Shown here in pieces: positions 5,848-7,414 of a DNA stretch of 7,414 nucleotides (its first letter is position 1; every line of letters starts with the position of its first letter). A program made the translations under genes and the position numbers. Below the pieces are notes generated by a model. That model did not search any database and was not told where the DNA came from. It saw only the letters and a list, made by a program, of their open reading frames with translations. The stretch is from Candidatus Nitrosopumilus sp. (lineage in GTDB: Archaea; Thermoproteota; Nitrososphaeria; Nitrososphaerales; Nitrosopumilaceae), in contig JAOUAY010000051.1 in NCBI GenBank assembly GCA_029860565.1, forward strand, positions 1 through 7,414, read 5' to 3'.

Positions 5848-7134
5848 ATGTCTGAATTAAAGCGTCACATGGGTCTTTTTCAACTTACAATGTATGGAAC
5901 TGGGTTAATTCTTGGTGCCGGAATTTATGTACTAATAGGTGAAGCCGCGGGTTTTGCTGGAGACTCTGTATGGATTGCATTTGTTTTAGGATCTATTGTT
6001 GCATTATTTGCAGGGTTTAGTTATGCTGAATTATCATCAATATTTCCAAAAGCAGCTGCAGAATATGTTTTTATTAAAAATGCTTTCAAAAATAATTTTT
6101 TCGCTTTTCTAATTGGTTGGCTAACTGCCATTACATCTATAATTACAGCTGCAACGGTTGCATTGGGATTTGGAGGATATTTTGCAGAATTTGTAAACAT
6201 TCCAATAATTATTTCAGCTATTGGTTTGCTAGTTATTCTCTCAATAGTAAATTTTGTAGGAATTAGAGAATCAGCGTGGACAAATACCATTTTTACAATT
6301 ATTGAGGCTTTTGGATTAATTCTGATTATTGTAATTGGTTTTACGTTTGGTAGTCCTGAACCTGTAAACTATACTGAAAGTCCAACTGGTTTTACTGGAA
6401 TTGTTATTGCATTTGTGTTGATATTTTTTGCATTTATTGGATTTGAGGACATGGCAAATATAGCAGAGGAGGTAAAAAAGCCTAAAAAAACACTTCCTAA
6501 AGCAATAATTCTATCAGTTGTGATATCTGGTATTTTGTACATACTAGTTTCTTTAGCTGTAGTTCGAGTTGTAAATTGGGAAGAACTTGCCACCTCTGCT
6601 GCACCAATTGCACTAGTGGCAGAACGGGGATTGGGTTCAGAAGCACATATCTTACTTTCATCCATTGCTCTTTTTGCCATTACCAATACAGTTTTGATTA
6701 CACTTGTTGCTGGTTCCAGAATTTTTTATGGTATGGCAAAAGAAAAAGTATTTCCTGCAATACTAGGAAAAGTCCATTTTAAAACAAAGACACCCTGGAT
6801 GGCGATAATTGTAATTCTGATAACATCAATTGCTTTTACATTAATTGGAGATATTGTAATTGTTGCAAACATAACAGTTTTTGCAATTGTGATTACCTTT
6901 GCCGCTGTAAATTTGGCTGTTATTGTTTTACGTTATACGGAACCTAATATTGAAAGGAAATTTAAAGTTCCTATCAATATTGGAAAATTTCCAATTCTTC
7001 CATTGTTTGGATTAGGAATTTCTGTGTATATGGGATTCCAATTTGAAATTGAAGTTGTTCTTGTAGGGATTGGGATTATAGGTATTGGTGCAGTTTTCTA
7101 TAAGATTTCTAAAAATTCCGAGCCTAAATTCTAA
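5848..7134 (+). CDS. APC-superfamily amino-acid permease
   Basis: 428 residues with about 12 hydrophobic helices, typical of the amino acid-polyamine-organocation superfamily (LeuT fold). The first helix carries the substrate-binding glycine motif (GTGLILGAGIYVLIGEAAG, residues 17-35), and helix 6 with the conserved loop after it reads FAFIGFEDMANIAEEVKKPK (194-213), then TLPKAI. GSRIFYGMAKE (289-299) is the loop after helix 8. The closest resemblance is to cationic amino acid transporter/YfnA-like branches, but the substrate cannot be read from sequence; amino acid uptake or exchange is most likely. The ATG lies 12 bp after the VIT stop codon, so the two are probably cotranscribed. The spacer GGATTGATGACAT contains only a weak purine-rich word as a possible ribosome site. 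An ATG at 5841 is out of frame and quickly stops. Confidence 0.9.
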   Translation: MSELKRHMGLFQLTMYGTGLILGAGIYVLIGEAAGFAGDSVWIAFVLGSIVALFAGFSYAELSSIFPKAAAEYVFIKNAFKNNFFAFLIGWLTAITSIITAATVALGFGGYFAEFVNIPIIISAIGLLVILSIVNFVGIRESAWTNTIFTIIEAFGLILIIVIGFTFGSPEPVNYTESPTGFTGIVIAFVLIFFAFIGFEDMANIAEEVKKPKKTLPKAIILSVVISGILYILVSLAVVRVVNWEELATSAAPIALVAERGLGSEAHILLSSIALFAITNTVLITLVAGSRIFYGMAKEKVFPAILGKVHFKTKTPWMAIIVILITSIAFTLIGDIVIVANITVFAIVITFAAVNLAVIVLRYTEPNIERKFKVPINIGKFPILPLFGLGISVYMGFQFEIEVVLVGIGIIGIGAVFYKISKNSEPKF

Positions 7135-7163
7135 TGACATATTCAAATTTGGTTCTTGAAATT

Positions 7164-7175
7164 AGTTTTAATAAT
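7164..7175 (+). promoter_or_regulatory. TATA-like box of the antiporter gene
   Basis: AGTTTTAATAAT is centred about 27 bp upstream of the antiporter ATG, consistent with leaderless initiation. It implies that the antiporter has its own promoter rather than depending on the VIT-permease operon, 62 bp upstream. No clear T-tract terminator is visible after the permease. Confidence 0.45.
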
Positions 7176-7196
7176 TCAGATTAAGCCTAATTCTCA

Positions 7197-7414
7197 ATGG
7201 TAACAGAATTTGATGTAATTCCAACCTTAGTAGGAATTTTGGTTCTGGTTATTCCTTCAATGATGTTAGGTAGAATTTGTAAACATTTTGGAATTTCTGA
7301 AATAATTGGTTTTGTAGTTGGTGGGATAATTTTAGGACCATTTGCATTAGGAGGTTTGACACTATTCTTTGATAGACCATTAGTAGATCTAAAGGAATTG
7401 ATGCTGTCATTTTG
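7197..7414 (+). CDS. CPA2-type cation/proton antiporter, N-terminal part (3' end outside window)
   Basis: 72 complete codons are seen before the right edge. The protein begins MVTEFDVIPTLVGILVLVIP, a hydrophobic first helix. Then GRICKHFGISEIIGFVVGG and IILGPFALGGL follow, the characteristic second helix of the CPA2 (Kef/NapA-like Na+/H+ or K+/H+ antiporter) family, where a pattern like P-x-x-x-G-x-x-x-G-x-x-L-G-P is usual; here IIGFVVGGIILGPFALG fits well, with E in place of the frequent Pro/Gln before it. Such proteins have about 12-13 helices and may carry C-terminal TrkA-N (RCK) domains, which cannot be checked here. The role is probably exchange of Na+ or K+ for H+ across the cytoplasmic membrane. 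The ATG follows a TATA-like box at the leaderless spacing. Confidence 0.88.
   Translation, partial: MVTEFDVIPTLVGILVLVIPSMMLGRICKHFGISEIIGFVVGGIILGPFALGGLTLFFDRPLVDLKELMLSF

Noticed and set aside
6021..6782. Minus-strand frames 6021-6290 and 6369-6686 and plus-strand frame 6576-6782 within the permease gene
   Set aside because: All overlap the intact APC permease frame, and none has a start context or family resemblance.
1..7414. tRNA, rRNA, CRISPR array, insertion sequence or prophage signs
   Set aside because: No cloverleaf-like G+C-rich stretch, no regularly spaced repeats, no transposase or integrase motifs; base composition looks even across the window.

Overview
The window is very A+T-rich and tightly packed, and looks like a chromosomal segment of an ammonia-oxidising archaeon (Nitrososphaerota/Thaumarchaeota, most likely a Nitrosopumilus-like marine lineage). 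This is an inference. It rests on the membrane-anchored cupredoxin, the Asp-containing ferredoxin motif, the VIT-type metal transporter, the lack of Shine-Dalgarno sequences, and TATA-like boxes about 26-28 bp upstream of several start codons, which fits leaderless archaeal transcription. No species marker (rRNA, amo genes) is present.

Layout from left to right: (1) the 3' end of a dicluster ferredoxin-like gene on the plus strand, ending in a T-rich terminator; (2) a convergent minus-strand gene for a secreted, membrane-anchored amicyanin-like blue copper protein; (3) a divergent intergenic region with an imperfect dyad, then a plus-strand transmembrane sensor with an extracellular Cache-like domain, HAMP and a class III adenylate cyclase domain; (4) a convergent spacer with T-tracts for both strands; (5) a minus-strand gene joining a J-domain (HSD instead of HPD) to a beta-rich bactofilin/DUF342-like region; (6) a minus-strand UspA-type stress protein with its own promoter and terminator; (7) a 216-bp divergent regulatory region with a perfect 9-bp inverted repeat; (8) a plus-strand pair, a VIT1/CCC1-family iron/manganese transporter followed 12 bp later by an APC-superfamily amino-acid permease; (9) the 5' end of a CPA2-type monovalent cation/proton antiporter running off the window.

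The genes point to redox and metal handling (ferredoxin, cupredoxin, VIT), signalling (membrane adenylate cyclase, UspA) and membrane transport (APC permease, antiporter). Only the VIT-APC pair looks like an operon; the rest have separate promoters. I see no mobile element, CRISPR array, tRNA or rRNA. The least explained gene is the J-domain fusion at 3241-4395; the best candidate for unusual regulation is the membrane cyclase with the dyad in front of it.
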